A stretch of 64,000 nucleotides of DNA from Candidatus Methanophagales archaeon (GTDB lineage: Archaea > Halobacteriota > Syntropharchaeia > Alkanophagales > Methanospirareceae): the NCBI GenBank assembly GCA_024699715.1, contig JANPRD010000002.1, positions 124,001 through 188,000 of the forward strand. The letters run 5' to 3'. A model generated the notes under the pieces. The model was not told the origin of the DNA. It saw nothing but the letters and a program-made list of their open reading frames with translations, and did no database searches. How positions within the stretch are numbered: position 1 is the first letter of the stretch; each line of letters opens with the position of its first letter. A program made the translations under genes and the position numbers. Shown piece after piece: positions 17,402 to 25,212 of the stretch.

Positions 17402-17911
17402 ATGAACTACCGAGGGCATTTGACGGTGGGCATCGCATTCTTTCTTGCTGCTTACGCCACGCTTCTTTTTGCTCTGCACATTCATGTGAGCGTTGCGGAT
17501 GCACTTCTCGGTCTCGCTCTCTGCGAATTCGGCGCACTCGCACCCGATTTAGACCACAAGAGCAGCAAGATTCACCGCTGGTCTTACGCAGGCTCGGCAT
17601 TCGCAGGCGTCGCAGTCTTCCTCGCTCTCTCGCTTAAAACCCACGACTTCATCTCCGCAGGCGTCCTCGCAAGCATCGTCGCAGGCATCCTCGCACTCGT
17701 CGTTTTCCTCCTTTCTAACTTGAAGCACAGAGGCTTCACGCACCACGCCCCCGGCTTCCTTCTGTTCGTTCTCTGCATTTTCCTTGCGATGTCCTTCCTG
17801 CGTAATTCCTCGTTTTTGCCCTTGCCGAGCATTTTGGATTTCAGCCCTGCGAAGGTCACAATTTTCGGCGCCATCGGGTATTTGAGCCATCTTATTGCTG
17901 ATGCTTTCTAA
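17402..17911 (+). CDS. Membrane-bound metal-dependent hydrolase family protein (DUF457/YdjM-like)
   Basis: 169 aa from ATG 17402, with an AT-rich TATA-like element (acatttttaag) at about 17361-17371. Family hallmarks are YRGHLTVGIAFFLAAY at the start, APDLDHKSSKIHRW (the conserved PDxDH metal-binding motif), LKHRGFTHH and the final GYLSHLIADAF, with several membrane helices. The protein ends immediately after the SHLxADxx motif, where homologues normally continue through a D-x-T-x-x-G segment, so the C-terminus may be truncated. The function of this family is not established. Confidence 0.7.
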   Translation: MNYRGHLTVGIAFFLAAYATLLFALHIHVSVADALLGLALCEFGALAPDLDHKSSKIHRWSYAGSAFAGVAVFLALSLKTHDFISAGVLASIVAGILALVVFLLSNLKHRGFTHHAPGFLLFVLCIFLAMSFLRNSSFLPLPSILDFSPAKVTIFGAIGYLSHLIADAF

Positions 17912-17938
17912 GAAGCACAGATTCAAGGGAGCAAGCAT

Positions 17939-18550
17939 TCAAGGAGCAAGCAAATCTCGCAAAATTCTCCTTATTTCACGCTTGAATTCTTCCAAAGAGC
18001 CTTCATTTTTGACGATTTTGTCTGCAATTCGCATCGCTTCCTCCATGCCCCAACTCTTCTCACGCTCTTCCCTGCGTTTGAACTCCTCAAAACTCAGAAA
18101 ATCGTCCGAGCGTCGCCTCGCTCTCACACGCTTATAGCGGATTTCGAGAGGGGCTTGAATGCCAACGAGCATGAAATTCTCGCCGAATGCTCGCTTGAAA
18201 GTCTCGACCTCTGCGAGACCACGAATGCCGTCAACGACGACAATCGGAGGGGAAGAGGACTTGTTCTTTGCTCGCTCATTTCGCCCCCCTCGCTCAGAGA
18301 AATATTGCTTCAGCAGAGGAATGCATCGCTTCGCAATTGCGTCCATGCCTTCTTTGGCACGCAACTCGCTCGCAACTCTCCCAGTGTTCTCGTCGTTAGG
18401 CTCAAGACCTCGCCTTCTGACCTCTTCACGAACGACATCGCCCATCGTCACCACAGGAATGCCGAGCTCTCTTGCGACATTCGCAGCCTCCGTCTTACCG
18501 GATGCGGGGGCGCCGACAAACGCTAATATCTGTATCTTTCCTGCAGCCAC
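17939..18550 (-). CDS. P-loop nucleotide kinase-like protein (UPF0200 / dephospho-CoA kinase-like)
   Basis: 203 aa from a GTG start. The P-loop GAPASGKTE, then GIPVVTMGDVVREEVRRRG, VVVDGIRGLAEVETFKRAFGENFMLVGIQAPLEIRYKRVRARRRSDD and FLSFEEFKRREEREKSWGM match archaeal UPF0200, a family related to adenylate and dephospho-CoA kinases. It should phosphorylate a small nucleotide-like substrate; the identity is unknown. A Ser/Lys/Arg-rich stretch (SERGGRNERAKNKSSS) in the middle looks like one of the low-complexity inserts of this genome. The start overlaps the end of the next upstream gene by 28 bases, so the two are likely translationally coupled. Confidence 0.75.
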   Translation of the reverse strand: MAAGKIQILAFVGAPASGKTEAANVARELGIPVVTMGDVVREEVRRRGLEPNDENTGRVASELRAKEGMDAIAKRCIPLLKQYFSERGGRNERAKNKSSSPPIVVVDGIRGLAEVETFKRAFGENFMLVGIQAPLEIRYKRVRARRRSDDFLSFEEFKRREEREKSWGMEEAMRIADKIVKNEGSLEEFKREIRRILRDLLAP

Positions 18551-18969
18551 CGCTCAATCGCACCTCTCACGAGCCTCCGCTCAATTGATGCATAGAAAAT
18601 GTTAATGACGCCGAGCAGCTCACCCTCGTGGACGGTGCCGTCGGCGATTGCGTGGAATATTGCCTCGTTGAATGTCCGACGCTCCTCCACCTTTTTCGGC
18701 TTTCCCGGTGCGTGCAACGCCGCAACAACGCCGAGAGCGTGCCGCTGAATGATGCAAGGCAAAGCAACCGCTTTCTCAGGAATGTCAACCTCCTCAATCT
18801 TTATGGGCGTGAGCGTGTTCCTCCGCACTTCCTTCTCTTCTGCTGCTATTGCCATCTGCCACTCCCCGTAAGGTCCGACCGCAAATCCGTATCTGAATGC
18901 TTCGGTCTTCAGCCGCTCTATCTCGCCTCCCACCCTGTCCCGCCAGTAGACGCACTCTATTTTCGGCAT
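18523..18969 (-). CDS. Archaeal conserved protein of unknown function (possibly DUF22-like)
   Basis: 148 aa from ATG 18969 (MPKIECVYWRDRVGG); an in-frame start lies 48 bases upstream but adds only a basic extension. Recognisable features are the middle part, RNTLTPIKIEEVDIPEKAVALPCIIQRHALGVVAALHAPG, and the C-terminal helical stretch ending ERWLQERYRY. The lack of signal peptide or membrane segment suggests a cytoplasmic protein. The DUF22 suggestion is from memory of similar archaeal sequences and is weak. It is paired with the kinase-like gene downstream. Confidence 0.5.
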   Translation of the reverse strand: MPKIECVYWRDRVGGEIERLKTEAFRYGFAVGPYGEWQMAIAAEEKEVRRNTLTPIKIEEVDIPEKAVALPCIIQRHALGVVAALHAPGKPKKVEERRTFNEAIFHAIADGTVHEGELLGVINIFYASIERRLVRGAIERWLQERYRY

Positions 18970-19054
18970 GTCCCCCAATTTCAAAGCTTTTCCTTTAAAT
19001 TTTCTGCTGTTCCGCAAAGTCTCACGAAGTTCTGCGAATGAACTCGTCGTGGCA

Positions 19055-19396
19055 TCAGCGACGACCCACTGAACGCATCACCCGCTCCACAAGCGTGTCC
19101 CAATACCTGTCCTTCTCCAACGAAGCTTCAGAGTCCTCAAACACAATTTCATCGTCCTCAAATTTTGAAATCGTGCCGATGTAGTTGAAAGTTACGCTAT
19201 CCCACTCGTTTTCTGTCAGCTCTCTACCTATTACTCCCTCTATTATCCTTCGCTTCACCACTAATTTACCCTCTCCTCTTATCCTTATTATCATCCCATA
19301 CCGCTCAAAATATGCATTATTCGCTCTATTATCGTTGCATATCGCCCTCGCTATCGCTAAATTGACAGGAATCGCTTCCAAAAACACACTCACCAT
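19055..19396 (-). CDS. Small conserved-looking protein of unknown function
   Basis: 113 aa, MVSVFLEAIPVNLAIARAIC at the start, then a beta-rich middle (MIIRIRGEGKLVVKRRIIEGVIGRELTENEWDSVTFNYIGTISKFEDDEIVFED). No family is recognised. Composition and codon pattern match the neighbours, and it lies in a run of minus-strand genes between the M42 peptidase and the 18969 gene, so it is likely a real gene. No catalytic motif is evident. Confidence 0.45.
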   Translation of the reverse strand: MVSVFLEAIPVNLAIARAICNDNRANNAYFERYGMIIRIRGEGKLVVKRRIIEGVIGRELTENEWDSVTFNYIGTISKFEDDEIVFEDSEASLEKDRYWDTLVERVMRSVGRR

Positions 19397-19481
19397 CTCT
19401 CCTTTCCCCCTCCTCTCCCTCTTTACTCCTGCTTTCGCTCACTCCATTCCTCCCTCACTACCTCCCCCTCTCCTTCTCCGC

Positions 19482-20546
19482 CTATTCCGCCTGAAAATAT
19501 GAAGAAACGCTTTCTAACGCCCTTGCGAGCAGTTCAGCACATCTTTCCAAATCTCGCAGGTTCAGCACCTCAACAGGCGAGTGAATGTAGCGAGTCGGAA
19601 CGCCGATGGCTCCCGTGGGGACACCGCTCTTTGCGAGCTGAATTGCCGTAGCGTCTGTCGTTCCGCCTTCAGAAACGCTCAACTGATATGGAATATTGTG
19701 CTTCCTTGCGGATTCTTCAAGCCATCTCAACACATTACGAGGGGTAATAATGCCTCTACCAGATGCATCTGAAACAGTAATCACAGGACCTTTTCCAATT
19801 TCAATCGTGGTATCCTTCTTTTCAATGCCCGGATGACCGCCAGCAATCGCAACATCCGTCGCAACGGCGACATCAGGCGAGAGTTCGTATGCAGATGTGC
19901 GAGCTCCTTTCAGCCCGACCTCCTCTTGAACTGTTCCGACGGCGTAAATTTCACAATCGGCATGCGTCCTTTTCAACGCCTCTACCATGACTGCGACGCC
20001 AGAGCGGTTGTCAAATGCCTTGCATGTGACAATTTCATTCGTGAGGAATGCGAAGTCCCTGTCAAGCGTGATTGGCGTGCCGATGGAAACACCCATTTTT
20101 TCAGCCTCCTCACGACTGCTCGCACCGATGTCAATGAACATGTCCCTCGCTTCAACAACTTTCTTCCGCTCATCTTCTCGCATCACATGCGGAGGTTTTG
20201 AGCCGATCACGCCTCTCACTTTCCCCTTAGGCGTGTGCAAAATCACCCTTTGGTGAAGCAGGGTTTGAGAGAACCATCCGCCTATGCTCGCAAAACGAAT
20301 GAAGCCCTCGTCCTCTATTTGCTTGACCATCAGTCCGATTTCGTCAATGTGCGCCGCAATCATCACAGATGGCTTCTCACCACGCCTCACTGCCACGAGA
20401 TTTCCCATTTTGTCTGTTCTGACCTCGTCTGTGAATGGCTTTAACTCCTCCGCTAAAATCTCACGAACTTCGTCCTCGTAGCCTGAAATCCCGTGAGCCT
20501 CAGAAAGTCGCCGAAGCAGTCCCGCCAAGTCCTCCACTTCGCTCAT
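19482..20546 (-). CDS. M42 family aminopeptidase (endo-1,4-beta-glucanase-like annotation)
   Basis: 354 aa from ATG 20546 (MSEVEDLAGLLRRLSEAHGISGYEDEVRE). This dinuclear-metal peptidase family trims peptides after the proteasome and forms dodecameric TET particles. Metal ligands are visible: AAHIDEIGLMV (His), CKAFDNRSGVAVMVEAL (Asp), VGTVQEEVGLKGA (Glu pair, catalytic base and ligand), ATDVAIAGGHPG (Asp) and the late IHSPVEVLNLRDLERCAELLARAL (His). The reading frame extends upstream into the tRNA-Tyr gene at 20575-20688, so the longer starts are not plausible. Confidence 0.88.
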   Translation of the reverse strand: MSEVEDLAGLLRRLSEAHGISGYEDEVREILAEELKPFTDEVRTDKMGNLVAVRRGEKPSVMIAAHIDEIGLMVKQIEDEGFIRFASIGGWFSQTLLHQRVILHTPKGKVRGVIGSKPPHVMREDERKKVVEARDMFIDIGASSREEAEKMGVSIGTPITLDRDFAFLTNEIVTCKAFDNRSGVAVMVEALKRTHADCEIYAVGTVQEEVGLKGARTSAYELSPDVAVATDVAIAGGHPGIEKKDTTIEIGKGPVITVSDASGRGIITPRNVLRWLEESARKHNIPYQLSVSEGGTTDATAIQLAKSGVPTGAIGVPTRYIHSPVEVLNLRDLERCAELLARALESVSSYFQAE

Positions 20547-20574
20547 CTTGAAATGTTGTTTTGTTAAAAAGAAG

Positions 20575-20688
20575 TCCCGCCTCCCGGATTTGAACCGGGG
20601 ACATCGCGGTTTCCGCACGAGTGCGCTCTCGGCTCACGCCGCATCCCGCACTACAGCCGCGCACTCTTCCAGACTGAGTTAAGGCGGG
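20575..20688 (-). tRNA. tRNA-Tyr (GTA) with a 40-base intron
   Basis: Read on the minus strand, the acceptor stem CCCGCCT pairs with AGGCGGG, followed by discriminator A; CCA is not encoded. The D-stem ACTC/GAGT, the anticodon stem CGCGG/CCGCG and the T-arm CCGGTTCAAATCCGG are intact. The anticodon GTA lies at 20654-20652. A 40-base intron (20611-20650) sits after base 37, the canonical archaeal position, and its ends can pair with the exon in a bulge-helix-bulge expected for tRNA splicing endonuclease. It lies 28 bases upstream of the M42 peptidase gene. Confidence 0.9.
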
Positions 20689-21188
20689 TCTTTCTTATTC
20701 TTGGAAAGGCATCTTAAAAATATTGCGGTCACAGAGGAAAGGCTTCAGAGGCTTCAGGAGCTTCAGGAGTTCAGGACTTCTCAGGGCTTCGGGACCTTGT
20801 GTCAGAGCTTCGGGAGCGAGAAGCCGCTTCAGGAACGCATGCCCCGCAGACACACACGCCTGCGAGTCGCCAGAGCAGGAAGCGTGTGAGCGCGCGCATT
20901 CTTTTTCTTATTTTCGTTTCTTGCAAATTTTCTAAAAAATATGAGCAAATAAATGCATATTATTCGCTAAAAACTTTGCAATTAAATATTTTTTGACATT
21001 TATTTGGCATTAATTTTTTAGAATTACTTAGTTTTATTTTCAAAATTTGGAAATTTCTGTGGAAGATATTCGCAATATATGTTGAATTCAGAGTGGGTTG
21101 TGGGCGAAAAATAGCAAATCGCTGGATGTGTGGAAGGATGACCTGCAGATGCAGAGTGGAAGTGAGATTGCGAGAGGGAATTCGCAAA
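20689..21188. other. Long intergenic region, AT-rich in its centre
   Basis: No convincing gene is visible. Positions 20740-20840 contain imperfect repeats of cttcagga. Positions about 20900-21110 are strongly AT-rich (ttaaatattttttgaca and similar), unlike the surrounding DNA. No cdc6/orc1 gene or repeated origin-box motif accompanies it, so an origin call is not supported. Confidence 0.4.
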
Positions 21189-21499
21189 ATCTTTTAAAGG
21201 CTTTCCTGTCTTTAATAGGCAGTGGTGTCCGTTAGCGGTTAGTTCAGCGAAGGCAGAGAAGAAGGGAGCAGAGGAGATGGAGAAAAGGAGGCGAGGAGAG
21301 CAGGACGAGAATGGAGAGGAGAGAGCGGGAGTAAGATGCGGGAGTAAGAAGCGAGAGTAAGAGGCGAGAATGAAGAGAACAAGGAATGGGTGGTAGGGAG
21401 AAGAAGAGAAGGGGGGCAGGAGTGGCGTAAGAGGGGAGTGGCGAGAGAGTGAGCGAGGAGACGGGAAGGAGACTGTGAGGGAAAGACTGTGAGGGGGAA
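21189..21499 (+). promoter_or_regulatory. alaS promoter and long purine-rich leader with tandem repeats
   Basis: A TATA-like atcttttaaagg lies at 21189-21200. From about 21245 to the alaS ATG at 21500 the plus strand is almost entirely purine with very few pyrimidines. At 21325-21376 four tandem copies of a 13-base unit (GCGRGAGTAAGAN) stand next to each other, and gactgtgaggg is repeated just before the start. The implied 5' untranslated region would be about 270 bases, unusually long for an archaeal gene. All three frames contain stops, so it is not coding for an AlaS extension. Confidence 0.45.
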
Positions 21500-24346
21500 A
21501 TGAGCGAGGAAGCCTATGAAATACCCTTTTTCAGCGAGGAGGGCTTCGTTAGGAAAAGATGTGAGCGATGCAACGCTTTCTTCTGGACGAAGGACGAGGG
21601 GCGAAAAACATGCGGAGACGCACCTTGCGAGCCTTACAAGTTCATCGGCAATCCGGTGTTCAGGGAGAAAAGCGTGGATGAGATGCGAGAGGCTTTCCTC
21701 TCCTTCTTTGAGAGGCACTCGCACAAGCGATTGAGGAGGTATCCTGTGGTTGCACGCTGGCGAGACGACATTTACTTGACGATTGCGTCAATCGCAAATT
21801 TCCAGCCTTTCGTGACTTCTGGAAGGGTGCCGCCGCCTGCGAACCCGCTTGTGATTTCACAGCCCTGCATACGCCTCGAAGACCTTGAATCAATCGGAAG
21901 GACGGGGCGACACCTCACGATTTTTGAAATGATGGGGCATCACGCATTCAACAAACGGGACGCTGAAATCTACTGGAAGGACGAGACTGTTCGCTACTGT
22001 GCGGAGTTTTTGCGGGAGCTCGGTGCGGACATTCGTCAGGTAACATTTAAAGAGGCACCTTGGATAGGTGGGGGGAACGCAGGACCCTGCTTGGAGGTCA
22101 TTCTCGGCGGTTTAGAGGTCGCAACTTTAGTTTTCATGGATTTAGAACGCTCTCCCGACGGCGAGATTGTGTTGGAGGGGGAGCGATACCGAAAGATGGA
22201 GACTTACATCGTAGACACGGGCTACGGCTTGGAAAGATTCGTTTGGGCTTCAAAAGGCACACCTACCGTTTACGATGCGGTCTTTCCTGAAGTGGTGAGC
22301 GAGCTGCTCTCGTATGCGGGATTTGAGCATCCGCAGGAGAAATATCCGGAGGAGACGCTGCGTTGTGCCTCGCTCTTGGGCGTTCTGAAACTGGAAGAAG
22401 CAGTGAAGCGTTTGAATCTTTCTGAAGACTTTCTGCGTGATTTTGAGCGGATGTCGCTGATTTATGCGCTTGCTGACCACACGAAATGCTTGGCTTTCAT
22501 GCTGGCTGACGGCGTTGTGCCTTCAAATGCCAAAGAAGGCTACCTCGCAAGGCTCGTTATCCGCCGAGCATTCAGAATGAAAAACGCTCTCCGCATTGAA
22601 ACGCCACTTGAGGAAATCGTGATTTCGCACATTCGCCGCTTAAGAAGGACATTTCCAGAGCTTGAGCATGCGATTGACCGCATTTCTGAAATGCTCGCTC
22701 TGGAGAAAAAGAGGTTTGAGGAGACGCTTTCAAGAGGGGCGGGCATCGTCAAACGCATCGTTGCGGAATGCGAGAAGCGTGGAGCGAAGAAGATTCCCGC
22801 AGAGACGCTCATTCAACTCTACGACACACACGGCTTACCTCCTGAATTCGTGAAGGATGTGGTAGAAGCTCACTCAAAAGCGGTCAGCGGTGAAAGCGGT
22901 GGCGGCGTTCAGGTTGAGGTTGAAATTCCTGAAGACTTCTACTCGCAGGTCGCAAAAATGCACAGCACCGAAAGGGGTGGCGAGGAGGGCGAAGAAGGCA
23001 AGGGCGTTGAGAGCGAGGAGATTCTTCGGCGGAGGGTTGCGGTGCTTCCGAAAACGGCGAAGTTATTTTACGAGAAGCCCGCTCAAAAGGAATTTCAAGC
23101 GAGGGTTCTTGACGCATTTGACCGCTTTGTCGTCTTGGACAGGACGCTTTTCTATCCCGAAGGAGGAGGACAGCCAGCAGACACAGGCGTGCTTATTGTG
23201 AGCGGGGGAGGGAAGGGAGCGGGCGCAGCCACAGCTGTGCGAGTTTTGGATGTTCAGGAGGTTGAAGGCGTCGTCCTGCACGATGTCGGAGAGGAAGCGT
23301 CAAAGTTCAATGTCGGCGATGAAGTGCGTGGCATCATGGACTGGGAGCGTAGAATGGCTCTCACACGACACCACACCGCAACGCACATAGTTCTCTTTGC
23401 AGCGAGGAAAGTGCTTGGTGAGCACATCTGGCAGGCGGGTGCGCAGAAAGGAGAGAAGCGCTCAAGAATAGATGTGACGCACTTCAAGCGGATTTCAGCG
23501 GAGGAGCGTCGCAGAATTGAGCTTCTCGCAAACGAGATTGTGATGCGGAATCTGCCCGTTCACGCTTCTTTCGTTGCTCGTAACGAAGCGGAGCGAAAAT
23601 ACGGCTTCAGAATTTACCAAGGTGGCGTCCCCGACGGTGCGGAGATAAGAATTGTGAGCATTGCCGACGAGGAAGGTGTGCTGGATGTGCAGGCATGCGC
23701 AGGGACGCACTGCTCCCGCACGGGAGATGTCGGCTGCATTAAAATACTGAGCACGAGAGGCATTCAGGACGGCATTGAACGCATAGAATTCGCAGCGGGA
23801 ATCGCAGCAGTTGAGGAGATGCAGTCCGCTTCTGAAATTTTGCAGCGAGCTGCGAGTGTGTTGAGAGTGCCTCCTTCACTTCTGCCTGCGACTGTTGAGC
23901 GTTTTTTTGATGAATGGAAGGCATTGAGGAAGGAAAATGAGCGTTTAAAGGCTGAACTCGCCGAGATGCAAATCAATTCTTTGCGTGAGAAGGCGTTTCC
24001 TGTGGGGGATGTGCGTGTTATTGCTGAAATTCTTCGGGGATTATCCGCAAAGGAATTGCTGAAAATAGCCTCTACACTCTCAAAAGAGGGTTTTGTTGCT
24101 GTTCTCATAGGCACTGAGACGGAGAGCAAGCGTGCAAGTGTCGTCGCAGCGGTTCCGAAGGCTCTCACGGAGAAAATTGCTGCGAATTCGCTCATTTCGG
24201 AAATATGCAAAACGCTCGGCGGTGGCGGTGGCGGTTCTGCGGAAATCGCTCAAGGCGGCGGATTCAAAGTGGAGAGGGCGAGAGAAGCGGTCGCTCTTGC
24301 GAAGGAAGCGGTTCTAAAGGCGCTGAATGAGGGCTGCGAGAAGTAA
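21500..24346 (+). CDS. alaS: Alanyl-tRNA synthetase, archaeal type
   Basis: 948 aa. The enzyme attaches alanine to tRNA-Ala. The N-terminal zinc-like cluster (CERCNAFFWTKDEGRKTCGDAPC) and the class II core (FEMMGHHAFNKRD, GGNAGPCLEVILGGLEVATLVFMD, VDTGYGLERFVWASKG) are characteristic of the archaeal form. The editing domain has RHHTATHIVLFAARKVLGEHIWQAG (HxxxH zinc ligands) and CAGTHCSRTGDVG. The C-terminal oligomerisation domain ends with a Gly-rich patch (GGGGGGSAEIAQGGGF) as usual. A short Gly/Glu insert (RGGEEGEEGKGVESEE, about 22974-23020) precedes the editing domain. Confidence 0.95.
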   Translation: MSEEAYEIPFFSEEGFVRKRCERCNAFFWTKDEGRKTCGDAPCEPYKFIGNPVFREKSVDEMREAFLSFFERHSHKRLRRYPVVARWRDDIYLTIASIANFQPFVTSGRVPPPANPLVISQPCIRLEDLESIGRTGRHLTIFEMMGHHAFNKRDAEIYWKDETVRYCAEFLRELGADIRQVTFKEAPWIGGGNAGPCLEVILGGLEVATLVFMDLERSPDGEIVLEGERYRKMETYIVDTGYGLERFVWASKGTPTVYDAVFPEVVSELLSYAGFEHPQEKYPEETLRCASLLGVLKLEEAVKRLNLSEDFLRDFERMSLIYALADHTKCLAFMLADGVVPSNAKEGYLARLVIRRAFRMKNALRIETPLEEIVISHIRRLRRTFPELEHAIDRISEMLALEKKRFEETLSRGAGIVKRIVAECEKRGAKKIPAETLIQLYDTHGLPPEFVKDVVEAHSKAVSGESGGGVQVEVEIPEDFYSQVAKMHSTERGGEEGEEGKGVESEEILRRRVAVLPKTAKLFYEKPAQKEFQARVLDAFDRFVVLDRTLFYPEGGGQPADTGVLIVSGGGKGAGAATAVRVLDVQEVEGVVLHDVGEEASKFNVGDEVRGIMDWERRMALTRHHTATHIVLFAARKVLGEHIWQAGAQKGEKRSRIDVTHFKRISAEERRRIELLANEIVMRNLPVHASFVARNEAERKYGFRIYQGGVPDGAEIRIVSIADEEGVLDVQACAGTHCSRTGDVGCIKILSTRGIQDGIERIEFAAGIAAVEEMQSASEILQRAASVLRVPPSLLPATVERFFDEWKALRKENERLKAELAEMQINSLREKAFPVGDVRVIAEILRGLSAKELLKIASTLSKEGFVAVLIGTETESKRASVVAAVPKALTEKIAANSLISEICKTLGGGGGGSAEIAQGGGFKVERAREAVALAKEAVLKALNEGCEK

Positions 24347-24358
24347 GGCGGGAAAGGG

Positions 24359-24373
24359 TAATATTTATAAAGG
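24359..24373 (+). promoter_or_regulatory. TATA box for trkA followed by a purine-rich leader
   Basis: taatatttataaagg is a good archaeal TATA element. The region from 24374 to the trkA ATG at 24436 is almost only purines, a second example of the leader type seen before alaS. Confidence 0.45.
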
Positions 24374-24435
24374 GCGAGGGAACGAAGAAAGCGGAAGGGA
24401 GTGAAAGGAAAGGAAGACGAGAAAAAGCAAGGAAG

Positions 24436-25086
24436 ATGTATTTGATAATCGTGGGTTTAGGCGGAATAGGCAGGAATTTGGTGGAAATCGCAACAAAGGA
24501 CAAGAACGATGTCGTTGTGATAGACAAAGATGAGAAGAAATGCATGGAAATTGCATCAAAATACGATGTTCTTACGATTGCAGGCGACGCATCGCAGCGA
24601 GAGACGCTTGAAGATGCGGGTGCTGACCAGGCAGATGCATTAATTGCGACGACTTCCGACGATTCTGTCAATTTGATGGTCGCTCTCACCGCAAAAGAGC
24701 TCGGAACGAAGCGAGTCGCATCCGTCGTGAATCAGGAGGAACATGTGGAGATGTTCGAGAAGGAGGGCGTTTTCCTGCTTCAAAACCCCGACAAACTCAT
24801 CGCAACGCACCTCTACTATTCGCTTAAGCGACCGAGAATAAAGTGCTTCTTGAGCATCGGTGCGGGAAAAGCGGAGGTATTTGAGATTGTTGTCTCTGAG
24901 AAATCGCATGCAGTAGGCAAGAAAGTCTCTGAAATAAAGTTAAAAGACGGTGTGATAGTCGCAATAGAGCGGAATGGTAACATAATACTGCCGAAAGATG
25001 ATACCATTGTGAAAGGTGGAGACACCCTCACCATCTTTGCACTCTCAAAAGCGGTTGAGAAAATCAGCTCTTTCTTCTCACCCTGA
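24436..25086 (+). CDS. trkA: Potassium uptake regulator TrkA (RCK domain protein)
   Basis: 216 aa. RCK_N Rossmann domain: MYLIIVGLGGIGRNLVEIATKDKNDVVVIDKDEKKC with the GxGxxG NAD-binding loop and the acidic VVIDKD; it continues through GDASQRETLEDAGADQADALIATTSDD. The C-terminal RCK_C domain covers about residues 135-213 (VFEIVVSEKSHAVGKKVSEIKLKDGVIVAIERNGNIILPKDDTIVKGGDTLTIFA). It binds NAD(H) or ATP on the cytoplasmic face of the TrkH channel. trkH follows after 126 bases on the same strand, giving a complete two-part potassium transporter. Confidence 0.93.
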   Translation: MYLIIVGLGGIGRNLVEIATKDKNDVVVIDKDEKKCMEIASKYDVLTIAGDASQRETLEDAGADQADALIATTSDDSVNLMVALTAKELGTKRVASVVNQEEHVEMFEKEGVFLLQNPDKLIATHLYYSLKRPRIKCFLSIGAGKAEVFEIVVSEKSHAVGKKVSEIKLKDGVIVAIERNGNIILPKDDTIVKGGDTLTIFALSKAVEKISSFFSP

Positions 25087-25212
25087 TTTCACTTCTTGCT
25101 TCTTGTTACCCCTCCACATGCTCTCACGCTCAATTACTACACACATTACAACAACACACCACAACATCACACCAACACCACACACTTCTTAAACTGAAGC
25201 GACACAGAGGAG
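25087..25212 (+). other. CA-rich low-complexity spacer between trkA and trkH
   Basis: Positions 25130-25190 consist largely of aca/cac repeats (cacattacaacaacacaccacaac and similar) with no guanine over long stretches, ending in ttcttaaactgaag, which may act as a weak TATA element before trkH. The composition is the opposite of the purine-rich leaders elsewhere. Confidence 0.3.

Noticed and set aside
20890..21110. AT-rich island as a replication origin
   Set aside because: No cdc6/orc1 gene, no inverted origin-recognition boxes and no repeated motif were seen nearby.
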